Assembly: GCA_027687465.1 (NCBI GenBank)
Contig: JAQCQR010000006.1
Span: forward strand, 65,709 to 129,708
Direction of reading: 5' to 3'
Source: Coriobacteriaceae bacterium AF08-21
Lineage (GTDB): Bacteria; Actinomycetota; Coriobacteriia; Coriobacteriales; Coriobacteriaceae
Length of the DNA: 64,000 nucleotides
Shown: positions 8,416-17,557 of the stretch, in pieces
How positions within the stretch are numbered: position 1 is the stretch's first letter
How the letters are laid out: the number at the start of each line of letters is the position of its first letter
Position numbers and translations under genes: made by a program
The notes under the pieces: model-generated
What the model was told of the DNA's origin: nothing
Database searches by the model: none
The model's input: only the letters and a program-made list of their open reading frames with translations

Positions 8416-9906
8416 CTATTTAATCCTCATAAAACGACCAATAATCGAACTATAGCTAGGCCTGTCGAAGAAATAGAGCGTCGCGCATGCGGCGACTGCG
8501 CCCCAAATGACAAGACCGATGGCGACCGCAATCCATCCTGTCCAACTTCCAGCGAAGCAAGACAGTAAATAGCCAGGCATGGCCACAAGAACGGTCTGTA
8601 ATACATACACGCCAAACGACCAAAACGAACTCGAAAGAGAGTCCTTCGAGATTTTACGAGGCTCGTAGAGCAAAAGGTCAATCACGCGGTATAGATTGGA
8701 TACGCAGGACGCAGCAATTGTGCCGACGACCCCAAAACGCATTGTGAGTGGGATACCCAAGACGATAATGATTGCAGCCTGCAAGCAGGTCTGCGCCCTA
8801 GTCTCACGGTACATGCCAGCAGCAATTACAAGTAGGCCCTGGGACGACTTGCCATGATAGAGAAAAACATTTAGGACGACGAGGAAACCGAGCAGGACAT
8901 TGTGGTAATTTGCATCGTGAAACCCGCCTGCATACAAATCAACAAACGGCATAATCAATGAAAAAGCACATCCGCATGCCACAGCGGAGACTGCGTACAC
9001 AAGCGCTCGATATGGCTTATAGGAAGACCGAAGACCCTCGTAGTCTCCCTCAGCAATCTGTCGACCAAAGAGCGCCTGAAGCCCTGTACCAAGGACATTC
9101 GGAATCATCTGTAGCCCCGTAGATACGAGCATGTAAACAGCAAGAACGCTAACTTCACTCATGCTCCCACAGAGGAAGGTCGCCAAAATAACGGGCGCGC
9201 CCGACTGAACGGCTCCCAAGATTTGGAGAAACAACGCATCCCATCTCTGGGGTAGCTGATAGTCACCGTAATCAACCTTGCAATTGAGCTTCGGATAATG
9301 GCGGCGTGTATACAGAGCGAGAATCAGGCTGCGCGCAAAAACCGCAGAGAGAGCCAACGCATAGACAGCGACAACAGGAGCATGGAGATAGGCAAACAAG
9401 AAAATGACGGCCGTGTTAACCAGCGTGAAGACCGTCGATGCGAGTTGAATGAGCCAGTTCTTTTGATCGGCGGTAAGGAAAACTTGGTACTTGGCGAGGG
9501 AAAAGAAATCCACGACGATCTTGGCACCCAACAGGAAGGTAAGCACCATGATCTCCCAAGGCGCAAGCGAACCTACCGAGACAAATATGGGATAAACGAC
9601 CGAAAGGCCAACCAGCAAGACAAGAAACAACATGCCCGACTTCTGATAAAAGACCTTCGAGGCCGAAGCCACGACGTTAATCCCATCCCAGTCGCCCTTA
9701 GCAATAGGCTTATATAGAGCGAAGGTCGCCGCACCAGAAATACCAGCTTCGACAAGTGCGAAATAACCAATAAACTGAGTTAGAGAGGTCACCAGACCGT
9801 TAACCTCGGATCCATATACGCCAATAATCGCCCTTGGGACGAGGAAGCCGGCAACGATAGCGGTCAACTGGTAGACCAAGTTCCAAAAAGTATTCTTTGC
9901 AAACAT
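8416..9906 (-). CDS. Polysaccharide flippase (Wzx-like)
   Basis: The 496-residue protein starts at the ATG at 9904-9906 (MFAKNTFWNLVYQLTAIVAG). The frame extends upstream, but only inside the preceding gene. It has about 12-14 hydrophobic segments and the opening pattern of MATE/Wzx exporters (FLVPRAIIGVYGSEVNGLV). It should flip lipid-linked repeat units across the membrane. It lies 16 bases after the pyruvyl transferase stop and directly before the polymerase, the usual Wzx/Wzy pairing. Confidence 0.85.
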   Translation of the reverse strand: MFAKNTFWNLVYQLTAIVAGFLVPRAIIGVYGSEVNGLVTSLTQFIGYFALVEAGISGAATFALYKPIAKGDWDGINVVASASKVFYQKSGMLFLVLLVGLSVVYPIFVSVGSLAPWEIMVLTFLLGAKIVVDFFSLAKYQVFLTADQKNWLIQLASTVFTLVNTAVIFLFAYLHAPVVAVYALALSAVFARSLILALYTRRHYPKLNCKVDYGDYQLPQRWDALFLQILGAVQSGAPVILATFLCGSMSEVSVLAVYMLVSTGLQMIPNVLGTGLQALFGRQIAEGDYEGLRSSYKPYRALVYAVSAVACGCAFSLIMPFVDLYAGGFHDANYHNVLLGFLVVLNVFLYHGKSSQGLLVIAAGMYRETRAQTCLQAAIIIVLGIPLTMRFGVVGTIAASCVSNLYRVIDLLLYEPRKISKDSLSSSFWSFGVYVLQTVLVAMPGYLLSCFAGSWTGWIAVAIGLVIWGAVAACATLYFFDRPSYSSIIGRFMRIK

Positions 9907-9922
9907 AAGCCAGAAACGACAC

Positions 9923-11008
9923 CTACAATCCAATGCAGCGAGCGATAAAGGCACGCGCTGTATCACGGTCATGTGAGAGGGTCTGGTTTGCATGACCATA
10001 GTCAACAGCCGAAGTAACGACCTCGTCTCGATACAGACAACCCTCAATTCCATAACGTGCGAGCAGGTCTGTAATCCTGACGTTACTCTGAACGGCGGAG
10101 TCCGACGTTTTAACGACAAACGACTTATTGAAATTCATGGAGAAGCAGGCGCCGTGGAAGGAGTCCGTGCAAACAAACGACGCCTCACTAACAAGCTTCA
10201 AGAAAGCAGCCGGACCGATACCCCTCACGTTAATCATGCCGGGGAATTTCTTCGTGTTGTAATGAATGCAGACGACAGGAACGCCGAGCTCGCTGGCGAT
10301 CTTCCTAGCTCGATCCACGAGTTTTTGCTCAGAGTTAAGCGTATAAAGCAGAACATAGGATTGAGGTATCGTATCCAAGCCGTCATCTGAGGCTAACGCC
10401 GACCAGTCATCGCCCGTAAGAAGCAGGGTCGGATCAGGCATAAATACAGATTCGAGCCCCATCTCGCTAAGGACCTCCATAGAGCTCGGTTCCCTAACGG
10501 AAAGACCAGTGAACTTTGCCAGCCTGTCGGCCGCGCCTTCATCGCATGCCAAAATGGATTCCGCCGTCGCATCTCCCAGACTGGCAGCATAAGACGCGAC
10601 CTTTGTAACTTCAGCGATGCCTTCACCCAAGAAGACTGGGTCATGCCCATTAACCCGAGGATTGAAAACCTGATCGCTGCCAATGAGGACGCAGTCGAGG
10701 CTCTTGGCTCTATCAATAAGAGCTTGCTTATCCAGCTTTCCCGTAGGGCTTAGATTGCGCTTAGCAAATCGACTGAACGAATTAAGCCTCTGGCGCTCAA
10801 AACCCCTGCGAAGGAAATAGCGAACGGCATCCGAAGGATTGAACGAGAAGCACGTACCCAACTCTCGATCATCGAGTTCCTTATTGCTGTAATTGAGCAC
10901 TTCGCAGTCGCAGCCCAACGACATCACGGTCCTGCGCAGAGCACATGCTTGTAGCGAAGCACCATAATTTACGGTATTCGAAAATGTGAGGATGCCTATG
11001 CGTTTCAA
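9923..11008 (-). CDS. Polysaccharide pyruvyl transferase family protein
   Basis: The 361-residue protein opens with MKRIGILTFSNTVNYGASLQ, the signature of the WcaK/CsaB family. It contains LIGSDQVFNPRVNG in the middle and a FVCTDSFHGACFSM segment near the end, both diagnostic. The family transfers pyruvate from phosphoenolpyruvate to a sugar to make a ketal, although many cluster members are uncharacterised. The iron-sulfur protein at 5936-7090 is its usual partner. Confidence 0.88.
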   Translation of the reverse strand: MKRIGILTFSNTVNYGASLQACALRRTVMSLGCDCEVLNYSNKELDDRELGTCFSFNPSDAVRYFLRRGFERQRLNSFSRFAKRNLSPTGKLDKQALIDRAKSLDCVLIGSDQVFNPRVNGHDPVFLGEGIAEVTKVASYAASLGDATAESILACDEGAADRLAKFTGLSVREPSSMEVLSEMGLESVFMPDPTLLLTGDDWSALASDDGLDTIPQSYVLLYTLNSEQKLVDRARKIASELGVPVVCIHYNTKKFPGMINVRGIGPAAFLKLVSEASFVCTDSFHGACFSMNFNKSFVVKTSDSAVQSNVRITDLLARYGIEGCLYRDEVVTSAVDYGHANQTLSHDRDTARAFIARCIGL

Positions 11009-11038
11009 TATCTTACCGCCTAACTATTCGCAAGCTCG

Positions 11039-11569
11039 TTAAACCAAATTGATGATGTAACCTTCAGTAGCGTTATCGGTTTCGATAATCTTGCACGGGT
11101 TGCCAATGACTATCGAATGATCGGGAATATCCTGGTTAACAAAGGTATTGGAGGCAATAAAGACATCGTTTCCAATGGTCACATTACCTGCAACCGTCGA
11201 GTTAATACCGAGATATACGCGGTCACCAATCGTAGGGACGCCCTTTCTATGGCCACGGTTTTCTTGGCCGATGGTGCATCCCTTATGGATGTTCACGTTA
11301 CGGCCGAACTTCGCGCCGGCGTTTACAGTAATGCCGTAAGGGTGACCAATGTAGAAGCCTTCACCAATTTGAGTTGATGGCGAAATCTCGAGTCCACACT
11401 TCCTGGAAAGATGTTTCCTCGGAAGCGTGAAGAGGAGTTTTCGCAAACCCCCTGCCTGACACATCCTTAGATAGAAAACATAGCGGTAGCCAAAATCACC
11501 TAATAACCGGCCGAGCTTTACGCCTTGCGTACCGAAATAGTGATAAGTATCTTTAGCGAATACGTCCAC
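11039..11569 (-). CDS. Serine acetyltransferase-like sugar acetyltransferase
   Basis: The 176-residue protein starts at a GTG (11567-11569) directly after the previous stop, with GAGGAGAG upstream. A longer frame reaches back 15 codons into the neighbour and was not chosen. The C-terminal half is a hexapeptide helix with the CysE-type run IGHPYGITVNAGAKFGRNVN, followed by HKGCTIGQENRG. The N-terminal CysE helical domain is reduced, so it is more likely a polysaccharide acetyltransferase than a cysteine biosynthesis enzyme. It lies inside the glycan operon. Confidence 0.8.
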   Translation of the reverse strand: MDVFAKDTYHYFGTQGVKLGRLLGDFGYRYVFYLRMCQAGGLRKLLFTLPRKHLSRKCGLEISPSTQIGEGFYIGHPYGITVNAGAKFGRNVNIHKGCTIGQENRGHRKGVPTIGDRVYLGINSTVAGNVTIGNDVFIASNTFVNQDIPDHSIVIGNPCKIIETDNATEGYIINLV

Positions 11570-11570
11570 T

Positions 11571-12371
11571 CTAACTTCTCTCTCCTCTAGCAATCTTTTC
11601 GCGAACAACGCCAAAGATTCTCTTAGTTCCTACAACCAAGCCACCGTCACTAAGCTCCATGAGAATTCGACCCAAAATCTGCGAAAGCCTTCGCCCAATG
11701 AAAGGGGAACACTTACGCACAACCTTCCGCTTGATGCGATATTTGGGCTCAACCCAGCTTCCCGAAGAGCGATGGATGCTGTAGGTTTCACGCTTGATGT
11801 GATAACCGCCGAAACCGTAAACGGGGTTGAACGCTTTGGAGTCCAAGGCAAGCCAGCCACCGAAATGCTGCTCTTTATTCACGCGTTCAAAGCCGATTTT
11901 TTGAAGCTCAGCAGTGAATACCTCATTCACCGTGATCTTGTCGAGAAAATCAGGATCACAGGAGAACTCCATCGACTCATATCGTTCCACGCATGCGCGA
12001 ATTACAGGGTCATGAGGCTCAACAGCAACAATCAAGCCGGTGGTGGCAGTCAACGAGGATTCTTCGATTGCAGTGAAAGGAATGCTTTCCATGAGAGGCG
12101 ATATGTCTCGTATGAGCTCGCTGCCGATATCCATATAGATGCCGCCGTGCTCATACAAGACCTTAAAGCGAGCGTAGTCCGACACAAATGCCCAGAGGCC
12201 CGCCGCATACGCGCCCCTTGACCAAGAGCATGATGCGAAGTCGAAGTTATCCTCATTCCACTGCTTGACCTCAAACCCAGGCGCAAACTTCTCCCACGAA
12301 GCCAAGGACCTCACAGCAGTCTCAGAGAGCGGATTGCCTCCGAACCAGCAGTAATGAATAGTCTTATCCAT
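11571..12371 (-). CDS. Glycosyltransferase of the GT32-like DXD family
   Basis: The 266-residue protein starts at the ATG 12369-12371 with AGGAG upstream. It begins MDKTIHYCWFGGNPLS, the standard opening of capsular GT32-type transferases, and has the nucleotide-sugar/metal motif in DYARFKVLYEHGGIYMDIG. It should add one sugar to the lipid-linked repeat unit in the cytoplasm. Donor and linkage cannot be read from sequence. The 79-base gap upstream of the start is the largest within this part of the operon. Confidence 0.85.
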   Translation of the reverse strand: MDKTIHYCWFGGNPLSETAVRSLASWEKFAPGFEVKQWNEDNFDFASCSWSRGAYAAGLWAFVSDYARFKVLYEHGGIYMDIGSELIRDISPLMESIPFTAIEESSLTATTGLIVAVEPHDPVIRACVERYESMEFSCDPDFLDKITVNEVFTAELQKIGFERVNKEQHFGGWLALDSKAFNPVYGFGGYHIKRETYSIHRSSGSWVEPKYRIKRKVVRKCSPFIGRRLSQILGRILMELSDGGLVVGTKRIFGVVREKIARGERS

Positions 12372-12450
12372 CGTCACGCTCCTAAATGTGCAACTTGGAA
12401 ATAAGAAACGGAGTCTGACGGGTCTCCAATATCGTCCAAGAAAGCGAGTC

Positions 12451-13506
12451 TCACCGGCAAATATCTTCGTAAACCATGCCAAGCCGGTTCATAAACGCCG
12501 TAAGGGAAAAGGCATCTTTTATGCGAGCTCGTCCCTGAATTCCAATCATTTCCTTGTAAGAGATATCGCTCATGAGATTCTCGAGCTTAGTGGCCAACGC
12601 ATCAACATCATCAACTGGAAACATAATTCCGTCTACGCCGTCGGTAATGACTTGTGGAATACCCCCGACAGGAGTCGCAATGGTAGCAAGTCCGTACGAC
12701 ATTGCCTCAAGCACGCTCATAGGCATGCCCTCATTCTTTGAAGGAAGGCAGAACATGCTACTGTTGCGAAAGGCTTCGTCTTTTTTTTCACCTTTAGCCC
12801 AGCCTATAAAGCTGCACCTGTCACCAATTCCAAGTTCATCCGCCAGTTGTTCATATGCTGGCACATCCCCGTCTCCGCCAAAGACAAAACGCGCATCGGG
12901 ATGAGTCTTAAGAACGCGCTTAGCAGCGCGCAAAAGTAAATCCGGACTCTTGCGCGCATCAAGACGCCCCATGAACAAAACCGTATTGCACGAATAATCA
13001 ATAGCGTTAACCTCAGGAACGTCAACGGCGTTATGCACCACCACGATACGATCCAAGGAACAGATGTGCCTTTTTAGAAGGAATTCCTTCCACTCCTCCG
13101 ACAGAACGACCACCTTTGAGCAACATTCAAAGGAATGCGAGATATCGCGTCTCTCAGCCTCGCTACATTCTTCGTCAAACCAAACACCGAACTCGCTACC
13201 ATGCAGATGGAGAAGAACGGGTTTGTTTCGAAAGAAGGCCGCCCTCATGAAGATCTTTTTTCGGCGATAGCTGCCACGAGACGCCATATGCACATGTACG
13301 AGATCGCACGCGTTGAGCCTACTGAGATATTTCATATAAGCCACAAGGGCAATGGAGAGCTTCTTGAACTTCCCGCCCTCAGCAGTTGTCGAAATGAATT
13401 CTATTGAACCTTCGTTACGATTCGACCACTTCATAATGTTGTTTTCAACCGTGGAGATGCCACCCATAGCATCAAGACTCGGGCCAATCATCAACACTTT
13501 AGGCAT
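12451..13506 (-). CDS. Glycosyltransferase family 4 protein
   Basis: The 351-residue GT-B fold enzyme starts at the ATG 13504-13506, which overlaps the previous gene's end and has AGGTG upstream. The N-terminal half has the ADAMGGISTVE-like acceptor loop (GPSLDAMGGISTVE). The C-terminal half has NTVLFMGRLDARKSPDLLL, and the donor-binding motif NEGMPMSVLEAMSYGLATIA with the conserved Glu residues. It uses a nucleotide-sugar donor and retains the anomeric configuration. It is part of the variable cargo of the polysaccharide operon. Confidence 0.9.
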   Translation of the reverse strand: MPKVLMIGPSLDAMGGISTVENNIMKWSNRNEGSIEFISTTAEGGKFKKLSIALVAYMKYLSRLNACDLVHVHMASRGSYRRKKIFMRAAFFRNKPVLLHLHGSEFGVWFDEECSEAERRDISHSFECCSKVVVLSEEWKEFLLKRHICSLDRIVVVHNAVDVPEVNAIDYSCNTVLFMGRLDARKSPDLLLRAAKRVLKTHPDARFVFGGDGDVPAYEQLADELGIGDRCSFIGWAKGEKKDEAFRNSSMFCLPSKNEGMPMSVLEAMSYGLATIATPVGGIPQVITDGVDGIMFPVDDVDALATKLENLMSDISYKEMIGIQGRARIKDAFSLTAFMNRLGMVYEDICR

Positions 13507-14452
13507 TATCAGCACCTAAAGATCTTTTAGAAGAAGGGCAAGACCAATCGCAGTACTTTTCTAAATGGGAAACAGTTGGCAAAACAAACAAATCGCCAAG
13601 CTCTCGGTCAAGTCTATCGGGTTGCTCCTCTAGAGCATAGAAGGGATCGTATCCGCCTCCGGTATAGAAAGTCATCTCGCCAAAGTAAGGTTTACCGCTA
13701 ATGTTGTACCAGTCAACCCGCACGTGAGGGAAACCATCAGAGAGTTTCTCGGAAAGCTCAAGCATAAGTTCGTAGTTCTCGGGCTTTACAGTAGGCTCAT
13801 GCTCAGATACCTCATGGTCGATATCGCCACGCTGCTCCCATTCAGTAGAAAAGTACTGCATTTCATGATTAGTGAAACGATCGGCGTCCGTCTGAACAAG
13901 AGCTGCCTTACCGTCAAAACAATAGAATTTGTAATCAGTCGGAGTCGCTCTTCCAGGTTCATCAAGAAATGCTTCCGCCACAATGCGAGGCGTGATACCG
14001 AGATAAGCCCACTCCCTGCCCTGCCAATACCAGTTTCTATGCAAGGCAACATTCAGACGTTTCTTGGCCTCAACAAAATCAAAATTCGACTTATCCGTGC
14101 AAACAAATGTGCTCTGCGAGTCGTGAGTACATTTAAGCACAAACTTCTCCGGCAATTTATCGAGATCGATCTCTTCAGCTGCATTGAAAACACCGAAAAG
14201 TGGCACAAGATACTCGGACCCAATACGTTGTTCGACGAAAGAGCGCACGCCATATTTATCTGCGAGCTGAGTCAAAACTGGATTATGGTAGTTAAGCTTG
14301 TACCACTGCAGCTTCTCATTGAATGTCTTAGGACACTCGAAATCAGGCTCGTAATGAAGTTTGGCTTTGAAGTAGAGACGCATATATGCCTCATCAGGAA
14401 TGAAGCGCAGGTTGTTTTTAAGAGAAAGAGTAAACCTCTTTTTTAGCTTCAC
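13499..14452 (-). CDS. TupA-like ATP-grasp protein, probable glycan modification enzyme
   Basis: The 317-residue protein matches the TupA-like ATP-grasp group often found in capsule clusters: FNEKLQWYKLNYHNPVLTQL, ADKYGVRSFVEQRIG, KFVLKCTHDSQSTFVC and PTDYKFYCFDGKAAL. Members are usually annotated as glycosyltransferases, but the fold predicts ATP-dependent ligation, perhaps of an amino acid or teichuronopeptide-type group. It starts with GTG overlapping the wecB TAG (TAGTG), using the GGAGG at the wecB 3' end. It is the first AT-richer gene after the GC-rich wec block. Confidence 0.8.
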   Translation of the reverse strand: MKLKKRFTLSLKNNLRFIPDEAYMRLYFKAKLHYEPDFECPKTFNEKLQWYKLNYHNPVLTQLADKYGVRSFVEQRIGSEYLVPLFGVFNAAEEIDLDKLPEKFVLKCTHDSQSTFVCTDKSNFDFVEAKKRLNVALHRNWYWQGREWAYLGITPRIVAEAFLDEPGRATPTDYKFYCFDGKAALVQTDADRFTNHEMQYFSTEWEQRGDIDHEVSEHEPTVKPENYELMLELSEKLSDGFPHVRVDWYNISGKPYFGEMTFYTGGGYDPFYALEEQPDRLDRELGDLFVLPTVSHLEKYCDWSCPSSKRSLGADNA

Positions 14453-15549
14453 TATTTACCTCCAATAACGTCCGCAATTCGCTCACTCGCATGTCCGTCA
14501 CCGTAAGGATTCGACGCATGACTCATGACCTCGTACTCGGCCTGATCGCTGAGCAGGCGGCTGAACTCGCGGTAGATCACGTCCTCCTCGGTGCCGACGA
14601 GCTTCAGCGTGCCGGCCGCCACGCCCTCGGGGCGCTCCGTGGTGTCGCGCATGACGAGCACCGGCTTGCCCAGACTCGGGGCCTCCTCCTGGATACCGCC
14701 GGAATCGGTGAGGATGAGGTGGCTCGCGGCCATGAAGTTGTGGAAATCGAGCACCTCGAGCGGGTCGATGATGTGCAGGCGGTCGAAGCCGTCGAGCTCC
14801 TCGTGTGCCGCCTTGCGGACGAGCGGGTTCATGTGGATGGGGTAGATCGCCTTTGTGTCCGGATGCTCCTCCATCACGCGGCGGATGGCGCGGAACATGC
14901 GGTGCATGGGCTCACCCAAGTTCTCGCGGCGATGCGCCGTGATGAGGATGAGGCGGGAGCCCTCAGCCCAATCGAGCTCGGGGTGGGAGTAGCCCTCGCG
15001 CACGGTAGTGCGCAGTGCGTCGATGCCGGTGTTGCCGGTGACCCAGATCCCGGACTCGAGCTTGCCCTCGCCGAGCAGGTTCTGCTTGCTCGCCTCCGTG
15101 GGTGCGAAGTAGTACTCGCTCACGATGTCGACCGCCTGGCGGTTGAACTCCTCCGGCCAGGGGCTGTAGATGTCGTGCGTGCGCAGGCCGGCCTCCACAT
15201 GCCCCACGGGGATCTGCAGGTAGAAACACGCGAGCGCCGCGGCGAAGCTGGTCGTGGTGTCGCCGTGGACCAGGACCACGTCGGGCGTCTCGTCCTCGAG
15301 GACGGCCTTGAGCTTAAGCAGCACGTCGCACGTCACGTCGAACAGCGTCTGGCCCGGCTTCATGATCGCCAGGTCGTGGTCGGGAGTCACATCGAAGACG
15401 CGCAGAACCTGGTCCAGCATCTCGCGGTGCTGGCCGGTCACAGTCACGACGGTCTCGAACTCATCCGTACGCGCCTTGAGCTCGTTGGCGAGCGGGCACA
15501 TCTTGATTGCCTCCGGGCGGGTGCCGAAGACGAGCATTACCTTCTTCAA
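14452..15549 (-). CDS. wecB: UDP-N-acetylglucosamine 2-epimerase (non-hydrolysing)
   Basis: The 365-residue protein begins MKKVMLVFGTRPEAIKMCPL and contains VHGDTTTSFAAALACFY, VGHVEAGLRTHDIYSPWPEE, ITAHRRENLGEP and LTDSGGIQEEAPSLGKPVL, all typical of the family. It converts UDP-GlcNAc to UDP-ManNAc, the substrate of the WecC dehydrogenase encoded just upstream and of the TagA transferase. The start is TTG at 15549 with AGGAGA eight bases before. GC content is high, like the housekeeping genes, in contrast with the next genes. Confidence 0.95.
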   Translation of the reverse strand: MKKVMLVFGTRPEAIKMCPLANELKARTDEFETVVTVTGQHREMLDQVLRVFDVTPDHDLAIMKPGQTLFDVTCDVLLKLKAVLEDETPDVVLVHGDTTTSFAAALACFYLQIPVGHVEAGLRTHDIYSPWPEEFNRQAVDIVSEYYFAPTEASKQNLLGEGKLESGIWVTGNTGIDALRTTVREGYSHPELDWAEGSRLILITAHRRENLGEPMHRMFRAIRRVMEEHPDTKAIYPIHMNPLVRKAAHEELDGFDRLHIIDPLEVLDFHNFMAASHLILTDSGGIQEEAPSLGKPVLVMRDTTERPEGVAAGTLKLVGTEEDVIYREFSRLLSDQAEYEVMSHASNPYGDGHASERIADVIGGK

Positions 15550-15578
15550 AACGATTTCTCCTGAAGAGTCACATGGTC

Positions 15579-16796
15579 TTACAGCTTGTAGACGTTCTCT
15601 CCGTCGCCGCAGACGTTGCGCGGGTCGATAAGGACGCGCTCGCCGAAGATGCCGGGGTTGTCCGTGACCTGGGAGTGGCCGACCATCACGATCACCATCT
15701 CCAGTCCGTCCAGGAACTCATCCATAGAGTGGACCTGGCCGGGAACCTCGTCGCGCTCGACCCACGGGTCGTAGACCTTGACGGAGCCGGCGCAGAGGTG
15801 CTCGGACATGGACTCGAGCATCTGCAGCGTCGGGGACTCGCGGACGTCGTCGACGTTCTCCTTGTAGGTGAGGCCGTAGATGCCGACCTTCGAGGCGTCC
15901 GTGATGCCGCGCTCGACCATGACCTCGTGGGCCCGGTGCATGACGTACTCGGGCATGGAGGCGTTTGTCTGCAGGGCGAGGCGGATGAAGTTGGCCGTCT
16001 CGGGGTAGTCGCCGACCAGGAACCACGGGTCGACCGGGATGCAGTGGCCGCCGACGCCCGGGCCGGGGTTGAGGATGTTCACGCGCGGGTGCTTGTTGGC
16101 GATGCGGATGACCTCGGCGACGTCCATGCCACCGATGCGGCAGATCTTGGCGAGCTCGTTGGAGAAGGCGATGTTCACCGCGCGGAAGGTGTTCTCGACG
16201 ACCTTGGTCATCTCGGCGGTGCGGATGTCGGTGACGGAGATCTCGCCCTGGCAGAAGCTGGCGTAGACCTTCGCCACGGCCTCGCCCACCTCGGGGTCGT
16301 CGGCGCCGATGGTGCGGTTGTTGTGCAGCAGCTCGTAGACCATGTTGCCCGGGATGATGCGCTCGGGGGCGTGGACGAGCCTGACGTCCTCGCGGCCGGC
16401 CTCTATGAGTAGCGGGCGAACGAAGCGGTCGATGGTGTTGGGCGAGACGGTGGACTCGACTACGAGCACGGCGCCCTCGGGCGCGACCTCGAGGACGGTC
16501 TTGCAGGCCGCCACGACGTAGCAGGGGTCGATCTTCTTGTCTAGCTTGTCGTAGGGAGTGGGGACCGAGACGATGTAGGTGTCGCAGACCTGGTAGTCGG
16601 TGGAGAACTTGATTCCGGACTTCAGGGCGTCGGCGAACAGCTCGTCCAGGCCCTCCTCCTTGAAGGTAGTCTTGCCGGCGTTGAGCGTGGCGACGAGCTC
16701 CTCGTTGTAATCCGTGCCCACGACCTCCACGCCGTGGGATGCCATCATGAGGGCGGTGGGCAGGCCGATGTAGCCGAGACCGATAACGTTAACCAT
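15579..16796 (-). CDS. wecC: UDP-N-acetyl-D-mannosamine dehydrogenase
   Basis: The 405-residue protein begins MVNVIGLGYIGLPTALMM (Rossmann NAD-binding motif). The catalytic Cys lies in GVGGHCIPVDPWFL, and a C-terminal UDP-binding domain has KVGIYGLTYKENVDDVRESP. It oxidises UDP-ManNAc to UDP-ManNAcA with two NAD. It sits between the TagA transferase and wecB, so the window encodes both the ManNAc route and its uronic acid, implying ManNAcA in the glycan. It starts three bases after the tagA-like stop. Confidence 0.95.
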   Translation of the reverse strand: MVNVIGLGYIGLPTALMMASHGVEVVGTDYNEELVATLNAGKTTFKEEGLDELFADALKSGIKFSTDYQVCDTYIVSVPTPYDKLDKKIDPCYVVAACKTVLEVAPEGAVLVVESTVSPNTIDRFVRPLLIEAGREDVRLVHAPERIIPGNMVYELLHNNRTIGADDPEVGEAVAKVYASFCQGEISVTDIRTAEMTKVVENTFRAVNIAFSNELAKICRIGGMDVAEVIRIANKHPRVNILNPGPGVGGHCIPVDPWFLVGDYPETANFIRLALQTNASMPEYVMHRAHEVMVERGITDASKVGIYGLTYKENVDDVRESPTLQMLESMSEHLCAGSVKVYDPWVERDEVPGQVHSMDEFLDGLEMVIVMVGHSQVTDNPGIFGERVLIDPRNVCGDGENVYKL

Positions 16797-16798
16797 TG

Positions 16799-17557
16799 CT
16801 ATTCACCTTTCTTAGCGAACTTGTATTTATACGTGAGGGCGACGAATTTTAGGTTGCCGATGATGTAGCGTTTCCACAGCCTTCCGGGCTCCTGGATGAA
16901 GCGGTAGAACCACTCCAGGCCGTGCTTCTGCATCCACGTCGGAGCTCGGTCGGTTACGCCGGCAACAACATCGAAGCTGCCGCCGACGCCCATGACGAAG
17001 GGGATTCCGATCTGGTCGATGTACTTGTGGACCCAGTACTCTTTCTTGGGAGAGGAGAAAGCGACGAACATCATGTCGGCTCCCGAGGCGGCCATATCGG
17101 ATACGATCTGGGGCTCGTCCGCCTCGGTGAAGTAGCCGTTGCGATACCCTGCGATCTGGATGCCCGGGTACCTGTCCTCGAAAATCGCTTTGACCTTGGT
17201 GACCACCTCTTCCTTCGCCCCGAAGAGGTAGATGCGGTAGCCCTTCTCGGACGCCAGCCCGACAAGCCTCTGGAACAGGTCGATGCCCGTGACGCGTTCC
17301 CCGAGAGGAACCCCCAGCTTTTTCGCCGCCCAGACGATCGAGGCGCCGTCGGCGTTGATCAGGGGGCATTCGTTGACGATTGACGCGAGCTCGGGATCCG
17401 CCTCCATCAGGTTGACCTTGGAGGCGTTGATTACGACATGCTGGGTCGGTACGCCCCTCGCGATGATCTTCTCGATTTCATCCACCGTCTCGTCAAGCGA
17501 GATGGCGTTTACATACGTGTTCAGAATTGGATAACGATTGCCGGCTGACACTAGCAC
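16799..17557 (-). CDS. WecG/TagA/CpsF family glycosyltransferase (GT26)
   Basis: The 252-residue protein has the family hallmarks INADGASIVWAAKKLGVPLG, RVTGIDLFQRLVGLA, FGAKEEVVTKV and a late GVGGSFDVVAGVTDRAP. GT26 enzymes transfer ManNAc or ManNAcA onto a prenyl-diphosphate-linked sugar, consistent with the wecB and wecC genes that follow. Two GTG codons (17557 and 17551) could start it. Both lie at the previous gene's stop, so translation is coupled. Confidence 0.9.
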   Translation of the reverse strand: MLVSAGNRYPILNTYVNAISLDETVDEIEKIIARGVPTQHVVINASKVNLMEADPELASIVNECPLINADGASIVWAAKKLGVPLGERVTGIDLFQRLVGLASEKGYRIYLFGAKEEVVTKVKAIFEDRYPGIQIAGYRNGYFTEADEPQIVSDMAASGADMMFVAFSSPKKEYWVHKYIDQIGIPFVMGVGGSFDVVAGVTDRAPTWMQKHGLEWFYRFIQEPGRLWKRYIIGNLKFVALTYKYKFAKKGE

